32,459 bases of DNA from Comamonadaceae bacterium PBBC2 (lineage in GTDB: Bacteria > Pseudomonadota > Gammaproteobacteria > Burkholderiales > Burkholderiaceae_C): assembly GCA_002255935.1 (NCBI GenBank), contig NKIO01000017.1, forward strand, positions 1 through 32,459, given 5' to 3'. Positions 24,271 to 32,459 of the stretch are shown here, piece by piece (within the stretch, counting starts at the first letter, position 1; every line of letters begins with the position of its first letter). The notes under the pieces were generated by a model. The model searched no databases, was not told where the DNA came from, and saw nothing but the letters and a program-made list of their open reading frames with translations. The position numbers were made by a program, and so were the translations under genes.

Positions 24271-24801
24271 ATGAAATTCCTGATCGACTTTTTCCCCATC
24301 CTGCTGTTTTTTGGGGCCTACAAAATGGCCGACATTTACACCGCCACCGCGGTGCTGATGGCCGCTACTGTGGTGCAGACCGCTCTGATCTACAAGATGG
24401 ACGGCAAGTTGCAGACCATGCACAAGATCACCTTGGTGCTGGTGATTGGCTTTGGCGCTTTGACGCTGGGCTTGCACGATGAACGCTTCATCAAGTGGAA
24501 ACCCACCTTGCTGTACACCGGCCTGGCCGTGGCCTTGGCCATTGCGCACTGGGTGATGAAGAAGAACTTTTTGCAAATGATGTTGGGCCAGCAATTGCAA
24601 TTGCCCGCGCCGGTGTGGCACCGCATGAACATCGCGTGGATGCTGTATTGCCTCTTCATGGCCAGCATCAATGCGTATGTGGCGACCTATTTTTCGACCG
24701 AAGACTGGGTCAACTTCAAGGTCTGGGGCTATGTGTTCCCCTTGGTGTTCATCGTAGCCCAAGGCATTTACGTGGCCCGTCACCTGCCCAAGGACCAATG
24801 A
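24271..24801 (+). CDS. yciB: Inner membrane-spanning protein YciB (septation protein A / IspZ family)
   Basis: A 176-residue, strongly hydrophobic protein with about five membrane segments. It has the family N-terminus [17 protein letters not shown], the middle motif [12 protein letters not shown] and the [10 protein letters not shown] loop, close to the E. coli length of 179. YciB is tied to cell envelope maintenance and division (septation in Shigella); the biochemical role is unresolved. The upstream sequence is C-rich with no clear SD. It overlaps bolA by 4 nt (ATGA). The order msrB-yciB-bolA-PPIase is, to my recollection, common in this group of bacteria. Confidence 0.95.
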   Translation: MKFLIDFFPILLFFGAYKMADIYTATAVLMAATVVQTALIYKMDGKLQTMHKITLVLVIGFGALTLGLHDERFIKWKPTLLYTGLAVALAIAHWVMKKNFLQMMLGQQLQLPAPVWHRMNIAWMLYCLFMASINAYVATYFSTEDWVNFKVWGYVFPLVFIVAQGIYVARHLPKDQ

Positions 24802-25064
24802 ACACCATGACCGTTGCCCAACAAATCCACGACCGTTTGACCGAGCGCCTGCAGCCGACGGCGCTGAAGGTGATCGATGAAAGCGCCGACCACGCCGGTC
24901 ACGCCGGCGCCAGTGCCAGCGGCCAAGGCAGCCACATGCGTGTGTGCATTGCTTCACCGATGTTTACAAACCTGAGCCGCGTTCAGCGTCACAGGCTTGT
25001 GTATGATGCGCTGCAAGATTTCATCGACCAAGGTTTGCATGCCTTGGCCATCGAGCTGATCTGA
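24798..25064 (+). CDS. BolA family protein
   Basis: An 88-residue BolA-like protein (85 if the second ATG at 24807 is used). The family core is [12 protein letters not shown] (His46) and [14 protein letters not shown] with conserved His65, the region that binds a 2Fe-2S cluster together with a monothiol glutaredoxin and shows KH-like folding. The insertion before it ([13 protein letters not shown]) is the flexible loop between the first strands. BolA proteins take part in Fe-S handling, redox response and envelope gene control. The ATG at 24798 overlaps the yciB stop; AAGGA lies just before it. Confidence 0.92.
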   Translation: MNTMTVAQQIHDRLTERLQPTALKVIDESADHAGHAGASASGQGSHMRVCIASPMFTNLSRVQRHRLVYDALQDFIDQGLHALAIELI

Positions 25065-25115
25065 AAATACCCCCCTTATTTCATACCTGACGAACCGTCC
25101 TTGAGGAAAGAATCC

Positions 25116-25895
25116 ATGAAAAAGCAAATGCTCAGCGCCGCAACCGCCGTTTTGGCTCTGATGGCTGCGCCAGCTTTCGCCCAGAACTTGGCCGTGGTCA
25201 ACGGCAAGCCCGTGCCCTCTTCGCGCGTGGAAGTGCTCAAGCAGCAAGTGGAACGCTCCGGCCGCCCCGTGACGCCTGAAGTGTTGGCCCAGATCAAAGA
25301 AGAGCTGGTGGCCCGTGAAATCTTCATGCAGGAAGCCAAAAAGCGCGGCCTGGATGCCACCGAAGACTACAAAAACCAGCTCGAGTTGGCCCGTCAAACC
25401 ATCTTGATCCGCGACCTGTTCGCCGATTTCCAAAAGAAAAACCCGGTCACCGATGCTGAAATCCAAGGCGAGTACGACAAGTTCGTGGCCGCCAACGGTG
25501 GCAAGGAATACCGTGCCCGCCACATCTTGGTGGAAAAAGAAGACGAAGCCAAAGCCCTGATCGCCGACATCAAAAAAGGCGCCAAGTTTGAAGACTTGGC
25601 CAAGAAGATGTCCAAGGACCCAGGTTCCGGTGCCAACGGTGGCGACCTGGACTGGGCCGCTGCGGGCAGCTATGTCCCTGAGTTCTCGGGTGCCATGGTC
25701 AAACTGGGCAAAGGCGAAATGACCGAAACACCGGTCAAGAGCCAGTTCGGCTTCCACGTCATCCGCGTGGACGATGTGCGCGAAGCCCAATTGCCCAAGC
25801 TGGAAGAAGTCAAACCTCAGATCGCCCAGCAATTGCAGCAGCAAAAGCTCAGCGGCTACCAAGACAGCCTGCGCAGCAAAGCCAAGATCCAGTGA
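25116..25895 (+). CDS. Periplasmic parvulin-type peptidyl-prolyl cis-trans isomerase
   Basis: A 259-residue protein with a Sec signal peptide (cleavage AFA-QN after residue 22). A SurA-N-like helical segment (about 40-125) is followed by one PpiC/parvulin domain (about 130-230), recognised by YRARHILVEKEDEAK, FEDLAKKMSKDPGS, NGGDLDW and SQFGFHVIRVDD, and a helical tail. It should help fold outer-membrane or secreted proteins in the periplasm. The start at 25116 has GAGGAAAG upstream; a start at 25101 would place non-signal residues first. A strong terminator follows 21 bp after the stop. Confidence 0.95.
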   Translation: MKKQMLSAATAVLALMAAPAFAQNLAVVNGKPVPSSRVEVLKQQVERSGRPVTPEVLAQIKEELVAREIFMQEAKKRGLDATEDYKNQLELARQTILIRDLFADFQKKNPVTDAEIQGEYDKFVAANGGKEYRARHILVEKEDEAKALIADIKKGAKFEDLAKKMSKDPGSGANGGDLDWAAAGSYVPEFSGAMVKLGKGEMTETPVKSQFGFHVIRVDDVREAQLPKLEEVKPQIAQQLQQQKLSGYQDSLRSKAKIQ

Positions 25896-25916
25896 TCTGG
25901 TGCATTGGCGCCTTTT

Positions 25917-25943
25917 AAAAACGCGGCTTCGGCCGCGTTTTTT
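25917..25943 (+). terminator. Strong rho-independent terminator with UUCG tetraloop
   Basis: CGCGGC-TTCG-GCCGCG is a 6-bp GC stem closed on a C(UUCG)G tetraloop, extended by A-T pairs and followed by TTTTTTG. It ends the selO-msrB-yciB-bolA-PPIase unit. The A run on the other side could give weak activity on the opposite strand. Confidence 0.92.
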
Positions 25944-25951
25944 GTTGGAGC

Positions 25952-25960
25952 TGGGATAAT
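25952..25960 (+). promoter_or_regulatory. Extended -10 promoter element directly ahead of rlhA
   Basis: TGGGATAAT contains the TGn extension plus GATAAT (5/6 to the -10 consensus). Its last base is 9 nt before the A of the rlhA ATG. A transcript would start at, or within two bases of, the start codon. No -35 match is seen at 16-18 nt, where the terminator stem lies, which fits an extended -10 promoter. Confidence 0.5.
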
Positions 25961-25968
25961 GCCACCCC

Positions 25969-27936
25969 ATGCTGCCCCATCAACTCGAACTCCTCGCCCC
26001 CGCCCGCAACCTTGAGATCGGCATCGAAGCCATCCACCACGGCGCGGATGCGGTCTACATTGGCGGCCCCTCCTTTGGGGCGCGATCCACCGCCGACAAC
26101 TCGGTGCAAGACATTGCCAAACTGGTGCAGCATGCGCACCGCTTCCACAGCCGCATCTTTGTCACGCTCAACACCATCTTGCGCGACGACGAACTGGAAG
26201 GCGCCCGCAAGCTGGCTTGGCAGCTGTACGACGCCGGCGTGGACGCCCTGATCGTGCAAGACATGGGTTTGCTGGAAATCGACATGCCGCCGATCCAGCT
26301 GCACGCCAGCACCCAGACCGACATCCGCACGCCCGAAAAAGCGAAGTTTTTGCAAGACGCGGGTTTGAGCCAAATCGTGCTGGCCCGTGAGCTGACCCTG
26401 CCGCAGATCAGCGCCATCCGCGATGTGATCGACACCGATCGCACCGTGATTGAATTTTTTGTGCACGGCGCTTTGTGTGTGGCCTACAGCGGCCAGTGCT
26501 TCATCAGCCATGCCCACACCGGCCGCAGCGCCAACCGAGGCGACTGCTCGCAGGCTTGCCGCCTGCCCTATGAGGTCAAAGACGCGCAAGGCCGCATCAT
26601 CGCGCATGACAAACATGTGTTGAGCATGAAGGACAACAACCAAAGCGAGAACCTGCGCGCCTTGGTGGACGCGGGCATCCGCAGCTTCAAGATCGAAGGC
26701 CGCTACAAGGACATGGCCTATGTGAAAAACATCACGGCCCATTACCGCAAGCTGTTTGACGAGGTGCTGAACGAACGGCCCGAGCTGGCGGCCGCTTCAC
26801 ATGGCCGCACCACCTTCAGCTTCGAGCCCGACCCGAACCAGAACTTCAACCGCGAGTTCACCGACTACTTTGTGCAAGGCCGCAAGGAAGACATTGGCGC
26901 CTTCGACACCCCCAAAAACCCTGGGCAGCCGATCGGCTGGGTCAGCAAGGTCACGCCCGAGCACGTCGAGATCACCACCGACGACCCGGCCACCGAGCTG
27001 CACAACGGCGATGGGCTTTGCTATTACGACCTGCAAAAAGAACTGGTGGGCCTGCAGATCAACCGCGCCGAAGCCGCCAAGGCCAAAGGGCTTTGGAAGC
27101 TCTACCCCAAAGACCCGATGGACGGCTTCAAAGACCTGCGCAAAGGCGTTCAGGTCAACCGCAACCGCGATATGAGCTGGGTGCGCACCTTGGACAAAAA
27201 GTCCGCCGAACGCAAGATGGGCGTGTGGATGCAACTGGCCGAAAGCCCCCAAGGTTTGCAACTGACGCTGACCGACGAAGCGGGCCACACCGGCACCGCA
27301 CACCTGGCCATCGACTGGCAAGCGCCCAAAGACCCGGGCCAAGCCGAGGACAAACTCAAAACCGCTTTGGGCAAACTGGGCGACACCCTGTTTGAGCCCT
27401 TGGATGTGCAGCTCGCCCTGCCCCGCCCTTGGTTTGTGCCGCCATCACAGCTCAACGCCTTGCGCCGTGATGCCGTGCAGGCCCTCGAAACTGCTCGCAC
27501 CCAAGGCCTGCACCGCCTGCCGCGTGCCGTGCCGGTGAACCCACCCGTCACCTACCCCGAAGACACCCTGACCTATCTGGCGAACGTGTTCAACCAGAAG
27601 GCCCGCGACTTTTATGCCAAGCACGGCGTGCAAATGATCGCCGCCGCTTATGAGGCCCAAGAAGAGCTGGGCGAAGTCAGCCTGATGATCACCAAGCACT
27701 GCGTGCGCTTTTCGCTGAGCCTGTGCCCCAAACAGGCCAAGGGCGTGACCGGCGTGCAAGGCACCGTCAAAGCCGAGCCCCTGCAACTGATCAACGGCAA
27801 AGAAAAGCTCACCCTGCGCTTTGACTGCAAACCCTGCGAAATGCATGTGGTGGGCAAGATTAAAAAATCAGTGCTCAACGCCGCCGAAACACCGATCCAG
27901 TTTTACAAAACACGGCCTGTGGTGGGCATGCACTGA
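25969..27936 (+). CDS. rlhA: U32 family protein RlhA, 23S rRNA C2501 hydroxylation
   Basis: A 655-residue member of the U32 'peptidase' family that follows E. coli RlhA (653 residues) along its length as I recall it. Landmarks are ELLAPARN, GADAVYIGGPSFGAR (25-39), LHASTQTDIR, FFVHGALCVAYSGQC (Cys170, Cys177) and RSANRGDCSQACRLPY (Cys193, Cys197). These four Cys form the Fe-S-type cluster site. KIEGRYKDM and C-terminal KHCVRFSLSLCPKQ and FDCKPCEMHV follow. RlhA makes 5-hydroxycytidine at position 2501 of 23S rRNA, using prephenate-linked chemistry. The ATG has no SD at normal distance. The stop codon touches the convergent helicase stop. Confidence 0.93.
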   Translation: MLPHQLELLAPARNLEIGIEAIHHGADAVYIGGPSFGARSTADNSVQDIAKLVQHAHRFHSRIFVTLNTILRDDELEGARKLAWQLYDAGVDALIVQDMGLLEIDMPPIQLHASTQTDIRTPEKAKFLQDAGLSQIVLARELTLPQISAIRDVIDTDRTVIEFFVHGALCVAYSGQCFISHAHTGRSANRGDCSQACRLPYEVKDAQGRIIAHDKHVLSMKDNNQSENLRALVDAGIRSFKIEGRYKDMAYVKNITAHYRKLFDEVLNERPELAAASHGRTTFSFEPDPNQNFNREFTDYFVQGRKEDIGAFDTPKNPGQPIGWVSKVTPEHVEITTDDPATELHNGDGLCYYDLQKELVGLQINRAEAAKAKGLWKLYPKDPMDGFKDLRKGVQVNRNRDMSWVRTLDKKSAERKMGVWMQLAESPQGLQLTLTDEAGHTGTAHLAIDWQAPKDPGQAEDKLKTALGKLGDTLFEPLDVQLALPRPWFVPPSQLNALRRDAVQALETARTQGLHRLPRAVPVNPPVTYPEDTLTYLANVFNQKARDFYAKHGVQMIAAAYEAQEELGEVSLMITKHCVRFSLSLCPKQAKGVTGVQGTVKAEPLQLINGKEKLTLRFDCKPCEMHVVGKIKKSVLNAAETPIQFYKTRPVVGMH

Positions 27937-30900
27937 TCAGCCCAGCGGCTTGAGCAATTCGTTCAGGTCGGCTTCGCCAAACAATGGCTCTTGGCGCTGA
28001 ACAGCGCCTTCGTACATGTCTTTCGCCAGTTGGGCTTTGCGCTCTTGCAGGGCCAGCATGCGCTCTTCGATGGTGCCTTGCGCCACCAGCTTGAGCACCC
28101 AAACACTTTGCTTTTGCCCAATGCGGTGGGCGCGGTCGGTGGCCTGGTTTTCCACGGCGGGGTTCCACCACGGGTCGTAGTGGATCACTGTGTCGGCCTG
28201 CGGCAGGTTCAAGCCCACACCACCAGCCTTGAGGCTGATGAGGAACAAAGGCACTTGGCCGCTGGTGAATTGGTCGATGATCGCGTCGCGGTTTTTGCTC
28301 TGACCGGTGAGCTTGACCCACGGGATGCCCAGCGCGGGCAAGGCTTTCTCAATCAAGCCCAGCATTTCGGTGAACTGCGAGAACAGCAAAATCTTGCGGC
28401 CCTCGGCCACCATCTCGGGCAGCATGTCCAGCAGTTGCTCCAGCTTGGCCGATTGTTTGACCTGGCTGGCCGCACTCAGCTTGAGCAAACGCGGATCGCA
28501 GCAGACTTGGCGCAGCTTGAGCAGCGCATCCAGGATGGTGATCTGTGAGCGGCCCAGGCCCTGGGTGTGCAGGGCTTCGCGCACGGTCTTTTCCATGCCC
28601 AAGCGGATGGTTTCGTACAGGTCCGCCTGCTGGCCTTGCAAAGGCACGGGCATCAGGGTTTCGATCTTGGGCGGCAGCTCGCTGGCCACCAAATCTTTGG
28701 TCCGGCGCAGCATGAAAGGCGTCACGCGGGCGCGCAGCTGGGCCAGTTTTTCGGTGCTGCCCTGGCGCTCGATCGGGTTGCGGAACAACTCGGTGAAGCG
28801 CTTTTGGCTGCCCAAAAATCCGGGCATCAAAAAGTGGAACTGGCTCCACAGCTCGCCCAAATGGTTTTCGATCGGCGTGCCCGACAGGCACAAGCGATGC
28901 ACCGCCGGGATCTCGGTCACGACCTGGGCCGCGAAGGTGTTGGCGTTCTTGATGTTTTGCGCTTCGTCCAGCACCAAAAGGTGCCAAGGCACATCCACCC
29001 ACATGTCGCGGTCGCGCGAGAGCAGCGAATAGGCGGTGATCACCACGTCGTAGCTGCACAGCTCTTGCACCGTCTCGTGGCGAGACAGGCCGTGGTGCAC
29101 ATGGGTTTTGAGCCCCGGGCAAAAGCGGGCCGCTTCGCGCTGCCAGTTACCCAGCAAGCTGACTGGCGCCACGATCAGGGCCGGTTGCGTCAGGCGTCCG
29201 GTGTTCTTCTCGGTCAGGATGTGGGCCAGCGTTTGCAGCGTCTTGCCCAGGCCCATGTCGTCGGCCAAGATGCCAGCCAGGTGGTGCTCGCGCAAGAACT
29301 GCAGCCAGTTCAGGCCCTGCTGCTGGTAGGGCCGCAAAGTCGCTTGCAGGCCATCGGGCACGGGCACAGGCGTCAAAGCCGCTTGCCCGCGCATTTGCTG
29401 CACCAAGCTCAACAAGCGGCTGGCCCCTTGCCAATGTGCGCCCTCGCCCAACGAGGTGGCGGTCCGCAAGGCGTCCATGCGCGACAGACGCAAGGCATCG
29501 CCATCCCAGTCGTGGCCACGCTCGCCGTGCAGCTCCATCAGCATGCTCAGCCAAGGCTTGATGCGGGCCGTGGGCAGGCGCACATAGCCGGGGCCATGCA
29601 AGTCGGGCAGGTACAAGTGGGCGGGCAAGCCATGCAGGTCATCGGTTTCGCTGGACAGGTGAACACCCGCCAGCGCCGACAAAATGGCTGGCACCCAAGG
29701 CAAGATGTTGACCCGCTGGCCGTCGATGTCCATGCCCAGCGAGAGGTTGAACCAAGGCGATGTCTCATCGAAACCGCCCTCGCCCGACAAGTCGATGTGC
29801 ACGTCATCGGCCAGGCGCAGCCAGCTGTTCAAGCCCGCTTCGGCATGCACCTGCAGCCCGGCCTCGCGCAAAGGCTCAAAGTCGCTTTCCAGCCATTCCA
29901 GCCAAAGCGCCGCACTTTGCGAGCCGGTCAAGTTCAGGGTGTCGCCCTGCGTCACATCAAAGCCCAAATCTTCCAGCGCATCCACAATGCTTTGCTCGCC
30001 CGCGAGGTCGCGCATCAGCATGCGTGCGGCCGCGCCTTTGCCCACCGCCACACGGGTTTGCGCATGAGGCCAGTGGCCTTTCAGGCCGTCGTAATCAAAG
30101 CTCAGCTGCGCCTGAAAAATCCCGTGGTCCATGCGCATTTGCAAAGGCACCGCCGAAATGCGCAACACGCCCACAGGCGCCACACCGCGTACCTCGGGCA
30201 ACTGCTCGATGACGGGCGGCAGCGGCATGGGGCCCAGGCGCTCCATCAGTTGCTGCTGGAATTTCAGCGCCACCCGCTCGGGCAGCACAGGCGACTGGGT
30301 CAAGACCAGCAAGCGCTCAGCGCTCAGGCCCTGGGTGTCGATCAGGCCGCAGCGGCCACGCGCCAAGTCCACAAAAATCGGCGGCTCGTTCAAGCCGTGG
30401 ATCACCCCGCCCGGCCCGGCTTGCATCTGCAATTGCCAACCTGCCGGTTGCGTGTCTTGGGCCGCCACCGCTTGCCAAGTGGCCGAGAGCGTCAGTGCTT
30501 CGTCGGTCCATTGCAAGGGGGTCAGCGCTTTGCCGTCTTCCCACATCAGGCGACCAGTGTCGCTGCACTTTTGCAGCAGCAGCTCGGCGGCCAGGCCCTG
30601 CAGCTTGACGGCGCTGTGAAAGCCGTAAGAGCCAAAACTGTTGGTGGGTGGGCAGGCCTTGAACAGGTCAAAAATCCCGCGCTCGGTGGCGGCACTGCTG
30701 CGCCAGATGGCATCGTGCACGAAGGGTTCGCTGGTGACTTTTTTGGGGCGACCCCAAAGGCCTTCACGCTTGAGGATGGCGCGTTTGATGGTCAGGTGAA
30801 ACACGGGCCGCTGGCCGGTGGTCTCCACCGACAGGCAGTACAAAAAATACTCGGGCGTGCTGCTGGGCAGGCTGAAATGCTTGGCCACATCAGCGGTTTC

Positions 30901-31350
30901 CAAGCGCCCCAACCAGTCGCGCACCTGGTATTCGGCTTGTTGTAAAGCCCGCTCCTGACGCGCTTGGATTTGCTGCTCGGACAAATCGCCAGAGGCGTCA
31001 TCTTCGGGCGTGGCCTCGCGCAGGCTGTGGCCTTGCATGGCCACATGGATGCCCAGCGCCGCGCCGTGTTTGCACATGCGGCCCACAGCACAGGTGCAGG
31101 TGGAGCGCCAAGCCTGCAAATTGCCGCCGTCTGACACCCGCAAATGCGCAGTGACGGTGAACGGCGAAGCCTGCAACTCGGGCACTTGCGCCACCAGCTT
31201 CCAGCCCTCGGCTTCGGGGCTCAGCTGCGCGACGATGTCGTCGTTTTGCAGGTACAGCGCCGTGCCTTTGGCCCACGCATTGGAGTCAAAGTAAAAAGCC
31301 AGCTGAGACGGCGGGAACCACTGCTCAGACACGTCGGATCTCACACGCAC
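27937..31350 (-). CDS. SNF2/RapA-type helicase with N-terminal SWIM zinc finger
   Basis: A 1137-residue protein. The SWIM finger is Cys85-x-Cys87-x5-Cys93-x-His95 near the N-terminus, followed by about 550 residues without clear motifs. The SNF2 ATPase then has Walker A DDMGLGKT (Lys703), the DEAQ box (Asp795-Glu-Ala-Gln), LSGTPIEN, and the C-terminal lobe with GGVGLNL and QATDRAHRIGQ. SNF2 proteins translocate on double-stranded DNA and remodel protein-DNA complexes, for instance stalled RNA polymerase; SWIM domains aid DNA or protein binding. The start is a GTG at 31350, 6 nt after the purL stop; further GTGs at 31344 and 31332 are alternatives. The function in this organism is unknown. Confidence 0.93.
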   Translation of the reverse strand: MRVRSDVSEQWFPPSQLAFYFDSNAWAKGTALYLQNDDIVAQLSPEAEGWKLVAQVPELQASPFTVTAHLRVSDGGNLQAWRSTCTCAVGRMCKHGAALGIHVAMQGHSLREATPEDDASGDLSEQQIQARQERALQQAEYQVRDWLGRLETADVAKHFSLPSSTPEYFLYCLSVETTGQRPVFHLTIKRAILKREGLWGRPKKVTSEPFVHDAIWRSSAATERGIFDLFKACPPTNSFGSYGFHSAVKLQGLAAELLLQKCSDTGRLMWEDGKALTPLQWTDEALTLSATWQAVAAQDTQPAGWQLQMQAGPGGVIHGLNEPPIFVDLARGRCGLIDTQGLSAERLLVLTQSPVLPERVALKFQQQLMERLGPMPLPPVIEQLPEVRGVAPVGVLRISAVPLQMRMDHGIFQAQLSFDYDGLKGHWPHAQTRVAVGKGAAARMLMRDLAGEQSIVDALEDLGFDVTQGDTLNLTGSQSAALWLEWLESDFEPLREAGLQVHAEAGLNSWLRLADDVHIDLSGEGGFDETSPWFNLSLGMDIDGQRVNILPWVPAILSALAGVHLSSETDDLHGLPAHLYLPDLHGPGYVRLPTARIKPWLSMLMELHGERGHDWDGDALRLSRMDALRTATSLGEGAHWQGASRLLSLVQQMRGQAALTPVPVPDGLQATLRPYQQQGLNWLQFLREHHLAGILADDMGLGKTLQTLAHILTEKNTGRLTQPALIVAPVSLLGNWQREAARFCPGLKTHVHHGLSRHETVQELCSYDVVITAYSLLSRDRDMWVDVPWHLLVLDEAQNIKNANTFAAQVVTEIPAVHRLCLSGTPIENHLGELWSQFHFLMPGFLGSQKRFTELFRNPIERQGSTEKLAQLRARVTPFMLRRTKDLVASELPPKIETLMPVPLQGQQADLYETIRLGMEKTVREALHTQGLGRSQITILDALLKLRQVCCDPRLLKLSAASQVKQSAKLEQLLDMLPEMVAEGRKILLFSQFTEMLGLIEKALPALGIPWVKLTGQSKNRDAIIDQFTSGQVPLFLISLKAGGVGLNLPQADTVIHYDPWWNPAVENQATDRAHRIGQKQSVWVLKLVAQGTIEERMLALQERKAQLAKDMYEGAVQRQEPLFGEADLNELLKPLG

Positions 31351-31356
31351 AGGCGA

Positions 31357-32459
31357 TCAGCCCACCCACTTGCGGGCGTTGTGCCACACGCGCAGCCAAG
31401 GGCTTGCGGCGTTGATGTCGCCACTCGTCCAGCTCATCTGCACATTGCGGAACACGCGCTCGGGGTGCGGCATCATGGCCGTGAAACGCCCATCCAAGGT
31501 GGTCACGGCCGTGAGGCCGCCCGCGCTGCCGTTGGGGTTGAAGGGGTACTGCTCGGTGGCCTGGCCGTGGTTGTCCACAAAGCGCATCGCGCCAATGGCT
31601 TGGGCCGCGTTGCCCCGGTGTTTGAAGTTCGCAAAGCCCTCGCCGTGCGCCACGGCAATGGGCAGGCAGCTGCCGGCCATGCCTTGCAAGAACAAGCTGG
31701 GCGAATCCAGCACTTCGACCATGGACAGGCGGGCTTCAAAGCGCTCGCTCTGGTTGGTGGTGAAGCGCGGCCAAGCCTCAGCGCCCGGGATGATGTCGGC
31801 CAATTCGGCAAACATCTGGCAGCCATTGCACACGCCCAGCCCGAAGGTGTCGGCGCGGCCAAAGAAGCCTTTGAACTGCTCGGCAAGCTGCGGGTTGAAG
31901 GTGATGCTGCGCGCCCAGCCGATACCCGCACCCAAGGTGTCGCCGTAGCTGAAACCGCCACAAGCGACCAGGCCTTTGAAGTCGGCCAAGTTGGCGCGGC
32001 CCGATTGCAGGTCGGTCATGTGCACGTCGTGCGACTCAAAACCCGCTTTGTGGAAGGCGTAGGCCATTTCCACATGCGAGTTGACGCCCTGCTCGCGCAA
32101 GATCGCCACTTTGGGGCGCGACAAATTCAAAAACGGCGCTGCCACATTCTCGGCGGGGTCAAAACTCGGCGCCACGTGCATGCCGGGGTCGTCGGCGCGG
32201 CCTGCCGCAGCGTGTTCGGCGTCGGCGCAAGCGGGGTTGTCTCGCTGCTGGCAAATCTTCCAGCTCACGCTGTCCCAGACTTGGTGCAAGTCTTCGAACT
32301 TGGCGGCAAACACCTCTTTGGTGTCGCGCCAGATGCTGAGTTCGCCCACGCCTTTGGCAATGGTCGATTGCACAGGACGGGTCTTGCCGATCACATGCGT
32401 GTGTTTGGACAGGCCATGCTCGCGCAGGGTTTGCAGCACCGCATTGCGCTCGGCCGTGC
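31357..32459 (-). CDS. purL: Phosphoribosylformylglycinamidine synthase, C-terminal glutaminase part (5'-truncated)
   Basis: The frame is open to the right edge, so only the last ~367 residues of a normally ~1300-residue large-type PurL are visible. The class I glutamine amidotransferase domain is clear. It shows VAILREQGVNSHVEMAYAF, FSYGDTLGAG, the nucleophile in GLGVCNGCQMFAEL (first Cys, codon 31828-31830), and the His-Glu pair in MPHPERVF (codons at 31465-31467 and 31459-31461). It supplies ammonia for conversion of FGAR to FGAM in purine synthesis. An internal GTG at 32439 is not a real start, since homologous sequence continues upstream of it. The helicase gene follows 6 bp downstream. 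Confidence 0.96.
   Translation of the reverse strand, partial: TAERNAVLQTLREHGLSKHTHVIGKTRPVQSTIAKGVGELSIWRDTKEVFAAKFEDLHQVWDSVSWKICQQRDNPACADAEHAAAGRADDPGMHVAPSFDPAENVAAPFLNLSRPKVAILREQGVNSHVEMAYAFHKAGFESHDVHMTDLQSGRANLADFKGLVACGGFSYGDTLGAGIGWARSITFNPQLAEQFKGFFGRADTFGLGVCNGCQMFAELADIIPGAEAWPRFTTNQSERFEARLSMVEVLDSPSLFLQGMAGSCLPIAVAHGEGFANFKHRGNAAQAIGAMRFVDNHGQATEQYPFNPNGSAGGLTAVTTLDGRFTAMMPHPERVFRNVQMSWTSGDINAASPWLRVWHNARKWVG

Noticed and set aside
28567..30945. A 792-codon plus-strand open frame opposite the SNF2 helicase
   Set aside because: Antisense shadow with Gln/Ala/Arg/His-rich composition; helicase motifs on the minus strand leave no doubt about the coding strand.

Overview
The window looks like a chromosomal segment of a betaproteobacterium of the order Burkholderiales, most probably the family Comamonadaceae (Limnohabitans/Rhodoferax/Acidovorax-like). 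This is inferred from the high-GC coding style, the recurrent GGAGAC-type ribosome binding sites and the kinds of genes present; no rRNA or other taxonomic marker is in view. I see no insertion sequence, prophage, CRISPR array, tRNA or rRNA. Coding density is very high: the longest gene-free stretch is the 256 bp at 3444-3699, an AT-rich divergent promoter region.

Layout. (1) 1-992, minus: 3'-truncated patatin-like phospholipase. (2) 1074-3443, minus: tex. (3) 3700-4056, plus: a small four-cysteine lipoprotein ending in an HExxH motif, behind a promoter and two tandem dyads. (4) 4079-22180, minus: sixteen genes forming an acyl-CoA catabolic and uptake locus. In transcription order these are an AlkK-like acyl-CoA ligase, a periplasmic binding protein, livH-livM-livG-livF, a bifunctional hydratase/3-hydroxyacyl-CoA dehydrogenase, a thiolase, an acyl-CoA dehydrogenase, a Dabb protein, an exported serine hydrolase, an SDR, a hotdog thioesterase, an NADP-dependent enone-reductase-like MDR, a GST with an extra C-terminal domain, and a second SDR. 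(5) 22300-25895, plus: selO-msrB-yciB-bolA-PPIase, closed by a strong UUCG terminator. (6) 25969-27936, plus: rlhA, possibly leaderless. (7) 27937-31350, minus: SWIM-SNF2 helicase, directly downstream of purL (31357 to the right edge, 5' truncated).

How the genes may work together. Region 4 has most of what is needed to take up a carboxylic acid (Liv-type ABC importer), activate it (AMP-forming ligase) and oxidise it (dehydrogenase, hydratase/dehydrogenase, thiolase). The importer is therefore probably for an organic or fatty acid rather than branched-chain amino acids. The MDR-GST-SDR end of the locus suggests handling of alpha,beta-unsaturated or otherwise electrophilic carbonyls. A near-perfect palindrome just downstream of a -10 box in front of the bifunctional beta-oxidation gene is a good candidate operator for a TetR-type acyl-CoA-responsive repressor. 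Region 5 groups protein redox functions (SelO AMPylase, MsrB, BolA) with envelope functions (YciB, parvulin).

Most interesting points. The two ATPase subunits of the importer carry substitutions that fall in the same composite ATP site: LivF Walker A Lys to Arg together with LivG signature Gly to Ala. This predicts an asymmetric importer with one canonical and one degenerate site. LivM also has an unusual C-terminal membrane extension. The small HExxH lipoprotein is a possible uncharacterised envelope metalloprotein. Gene calls rest on reading translated motifs and on remembered family sequences; no database search was possible.
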